Shown in pieces: positions 62,173-64,000 of a stretch of DNA of 64,000 nt. Position 1 is the first letter of the stretch; every line of letters starts with the position of its first letter. Both the position numbers and the translations under genes were made by a program. The stretch is from NCBI RefSeq assembly GCF_024170285.1, contig NZ_JALJXV010000008.1, positions 186,001 to 250,000 of the forward strand, given 5' to 3'. The notes under the pieces are model-generated. The model saw nothing but the letters and a program-made list of their open reading frames with translations, was not told the DNA's origin and made no database searches. Source of the stretch: Natronocella acetinitrilica (lineage in GTDB: Bacteria > Pseudomonadota > Gammaproteobacteria > Nitrococcales > Aquisalimonadaceae).

Positions 62173-63750
62173 ATGACGACCATGCCCAATCCTGATGATC
62201 TGCCCATGGACTGGGTTGGCAACTGGATAGGCCCGTGGGCCCGTCGCTACCCCGGTCGGCAGGCGGTATACGATGCGGCGAGTGGGGCCCACCTCAGCTA
62301 TGCGGAGCTGAATGACAAGGCCAACCGCATGGCGGAATGGCTTACCGACGAACTCGGCATGCAGCCCGGGGAAGTCGTTTGCCTGCTGTGCCGCAATCGC
62401 CTGGAAGCGCTTTACCTATACTTGGCCTGTGGGAAGCTCGGTCTGATCATGGCACCCCTGAGTTACCGCCTGCGCCCGCGGGAACTCAATGATCTGTTGA
62501 GCAGAATGGCGCCGGCTGCGCTCCTCTACGAGGCTGCATTCGACGATCTTGCCGGCGAGTTGGAGCTCCCTGATTCCCTGCGGCAGCGCTATCGCCTCAG
62601 TGAAGAAGGCCAGGAGTTGGCCGGGCGCCTGGCGGCGCAGTCCGGCGGTGAGCAAAACCGATCCCTGCCCATGAGCGCCACCTATCTTTACATCCATACC
62701 GGCGGCACCACGGCCACCCCTAAGGTGTGTGTGGTGCCGTATCGGCAGATGATCTGGAACTCGTTCGATCTCATGGTTGCCGGTGGCGGAACCCGGGACG
62801 CGCGGGAGTTGATTACGTTTCCGTTTTTTCATATCGGTGGATGGAATTCGCTGACACCAATTCTCCACGGTGGCGGCTATGCCGTGCTCATGCGGCAATT
62901 CGACCCCGGGGAGTTGCTGCGCCTGATCGATCAGGAGCGGATACGCCACTTCGGCGGTGTCGAAGCCATGTTTCGCTTTATCCAGCAACACCCCGACTAC
63001 GAGAAAGCGACGCTGCAAAGCCTGGAGGGCATTACCAGTGCCGGCGCTCCTTGCGCACAGCCGGTAATGGACGCTTTCCTTGATCGGGGCATTGCCGTGA
63101 CCCAGGCCTACGGGCTCACCGAGGCCGGACCATCCAATTTCATCAACGCGGCCTGGGACGAGGACTTGGAGCAGATGCGTGGGCAGACAGCCAGTATTGG
63201 TACGGCCATGCCCCATTGTGACTACCGTCTCGTGGATCAGGAGACCGGAGAGCCTGTTACAGCCGGTGAAACAGGCGTCCTGTGCATGCGCAGCCTGCAT
63301 CATTTCGGCGGTTATCTGGGTGATACTGCCCGCACGGCCAAGGCCATCGACGATGCAGGTTGGGTCTGGAGCGGTGATCTGGCCGTGGAGGATGAAGACG
63401 GTATGATTCGCATCGTCGGCCGGGCCGACAACATGTTCGTCAGCGGTGGAGAAAACGTCTCGCCGGAGGAAATCGAGACCGTTCTCGCCGGCCATGCCAG
63501 TGTCACCCAGGCTGGTGTGGTGGCGGTGGCCGACGATCGTTGGGGGCAGGTGGCGGTGGCCGCGGTTGTCGCACCGGATGCGGAGTCGGATGTACTGCTG
63601 GATGACCTGCGGCGGCGTTGCAGCCAGGAGCTTGCGGCATTCAAGCGGCCTCGAGAGATCCGCGTCGTGGAAGGCTTGCCGCTGACCGGTGCCGGTAAAC
63701 TCGATCGCAGTGCCCTGGCTGCCCTGTTCGCCAGTCCGGATTCGCATTGA
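62173..63750 (+). CDS. AMP-forming acyl-CoA synthetase
   Basis: 525 residues from ATG 62173 with AGGAGG 9 nt upstream. Signatures: P-loop YIHTGGTTATPKVCVVPYRQ, TQAYGLTEAGPSNF, VWSGDLAVEDEDGMIRIVGR, VSGGENVSPEEIETVLAGH and the C-terminal Lys in PLTGAGKLDRSAL. Activates a carboxylic acid as acyl-AMP and forms the CoA thioester; medium-chain or aryl acid likely, exact substrate unknown. Divergent from tatD. Confidence 0.93.
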   Translation: MTTMPNPDDLPMDWVGNWIGPWARRYPGRQAVYDAASGAHLSYAELNDKANRMAEWLTDELGMQPGEVVCLLCRNRLEALYLYLACGKLGLIMAPLSYRLRPRELNDLLSRMAPAALLYEAAFDDLAGELELPDSLRQRYRLSEEGQELAGRLAAQSGGEQNRSLPMSATYLYIHTGGTTATPKVCVVPYRQMIWNSFDLMVAGGGTRDARELITFPFFHIGGWNSLTPILHGGGYAVLMRQFDPGELLRLIDQERIRHFGGVEAMFRFIQQHPDYEKATLQSLEGITSAGAPCAQPVMDAFLDRGIAVTQAYGLTEAGPSNFINAAWDEDLEQMRGQTASIGTAMPHCDYRLVDQETGEPVTAGETGVLCMRSLHHFGGYLGDTARTAKAIDDAGWVWSGDLAVEDEDGMIRIVGRADNMFVSGGENVSPEEIETVLAGHASVTQAGVVAVADDRWGQVAVAAVVAPDAESDVLLDDLRRRCSQELAAFKRPREIRVVEGLPLTGAGKLDRSALAALFASPDSH

Positions 63751-63764
63751 AAGGAGTGAGCGCC

Positions 63765-64000
63765 ATGCAGGTCAGCGGCCGTGTACTGATTATTGCCGGA
63801 TCCGATTCCGGGGGTGGTGCCGGCATACAAGCCGACATCAAGGCTGTCTCGGGACTGGGTGGCTACGCCATGACGGCGCTAACCGCGCTCACGGCGCAGA
63901 ATACCCAGGGTGTTACCGCGATTCATGCCGTACCGGCGGATTTCATCCGTGAGCAGATCCGCGTTGTCGTGGACGACCTGGGCGTCGACGCGATCAAGAC
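63765..64000 (+). CDS. thiD: Hydroxymethylpyrimidine (phospho)kinase, 5' part (cut by the window)
   Basis: ATG 63765 with AAGGAG 8 nt upstream. The frame is open to the right edge, 78 codons. VLIIAGSDSGGGAGIQADIK, MTALTALTAQNTQGV and FIREQIRVVVDDLGVDAIK are the ThiD N-terminus. Phosphorylates HMP and HMP-P in thiamine synthesis. Confidence 0.95.
   Translation, partial: MQVSGRVLIIAGSDSGGGAGIQADIKAVSGLGGYAMTALTALTAQNTQGVTAIHAVPADFIREQIRVVVDDLGVDAIK

Noticed and set aside
62416-63747. 443-codon frame antisense to the acyl-CoA synthetase
   Set aside because: Shadow of a gene with complete AMP-binding motifs.
1-64000. CRISPR array
   Set aside because: No regularly spaced repeat series beyond the three 22-bp direct repeats, which have no spacers.

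Overview
The window looks like a chromosomal piece of a GC-rich (about 60%) gammaproteobacterium. The gene set (pyrD, dnaX-ybaB-recR, orn, rsgA, glcDEF, a divergent ppsA/PEP synthase regulator pair, dusA, tatD, a MoxR-DUF58-TgpA operon, an Lpp-like lipoprotein) fits the Chromatiales/Ectothiorhodospiraceae area best. That placement is inference from gene content; no 16S rRNA gene is present.

Layout. 1-5022 (minus): the 5' part of a nitrite/sulfite reductase, a three-gene operon around a secreted von Willebrand A protein, and an orphan ParA ATPase. 5185-6393: pyrD, then a complete tRNA-Ser(UGA). 6394 to about 21000 is accessory. It carries a LysR regulator, a TAXI-type TRAP transporter (binding protein plus fused permease), a nitrilase, a frameshifted ketopantoate-reductase-like gene, a low-GC alpha/beta hydrolase divergent from a BtrH-type cysteine-fold protein, a second complete TAXI-TRAP transporter, a polysaccharide-deacetylase/allantoinase-like enzyme and a decayed amidohydrolase. 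It reads as a catabolic island for a small, probably nitrogen-containing organic acid, partly in decay, beside a tRNA gene. 21000-29000 is mixed: a SixA-CHAD fusion, a papain/AvrRpt2-like mini-protease, a patatin phospholipase, a cysteine-repeat mini-protein, and a periplasmic PQQ-type dehydrogenase with a c-type cytochrome and a TonB receptor.

29000-64000 is mostly core: 4.5S RNA; a TelA operon; dnaX-ybaB-recR; hinT and threonine deaminase; rsgA/orn; the glycolate oxidase operon glcDEF with a rhodanese; ppsA and its divergent regulator; DUF1249 with an IscR-type repressor; ugpQ; the MoxR-DUF58-TgpA operon with a tandem-receiver protein; two Nudix enzymes; a hydroxyacid dehydrogenase; and a cell-envelope block (PlsC-like acyltransferase, two L,D-transpeptidases, Lpp-like lipoprotein). 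The last part holds dusA, tatD, an acyl-CoA synthetase and the start of thiD.

Most notable result: the 5' end of dusA is present twice about 1 kb apart (59255-59311 and 60241 onward). Between the copies lie an AT-rich block, an unrecognised 56-residue gene and an IS3 transposase tail. This is the signature of an element that entered the 5' end of dusA, a known integration hot spot, and has since shrunk to a scar. Second: the island's hydrolase/BtrH-like divergent pair flanked by duplicated TAXI-TRAP transporters, which may be an undescribed catabolic or conjugate-processing pathway.
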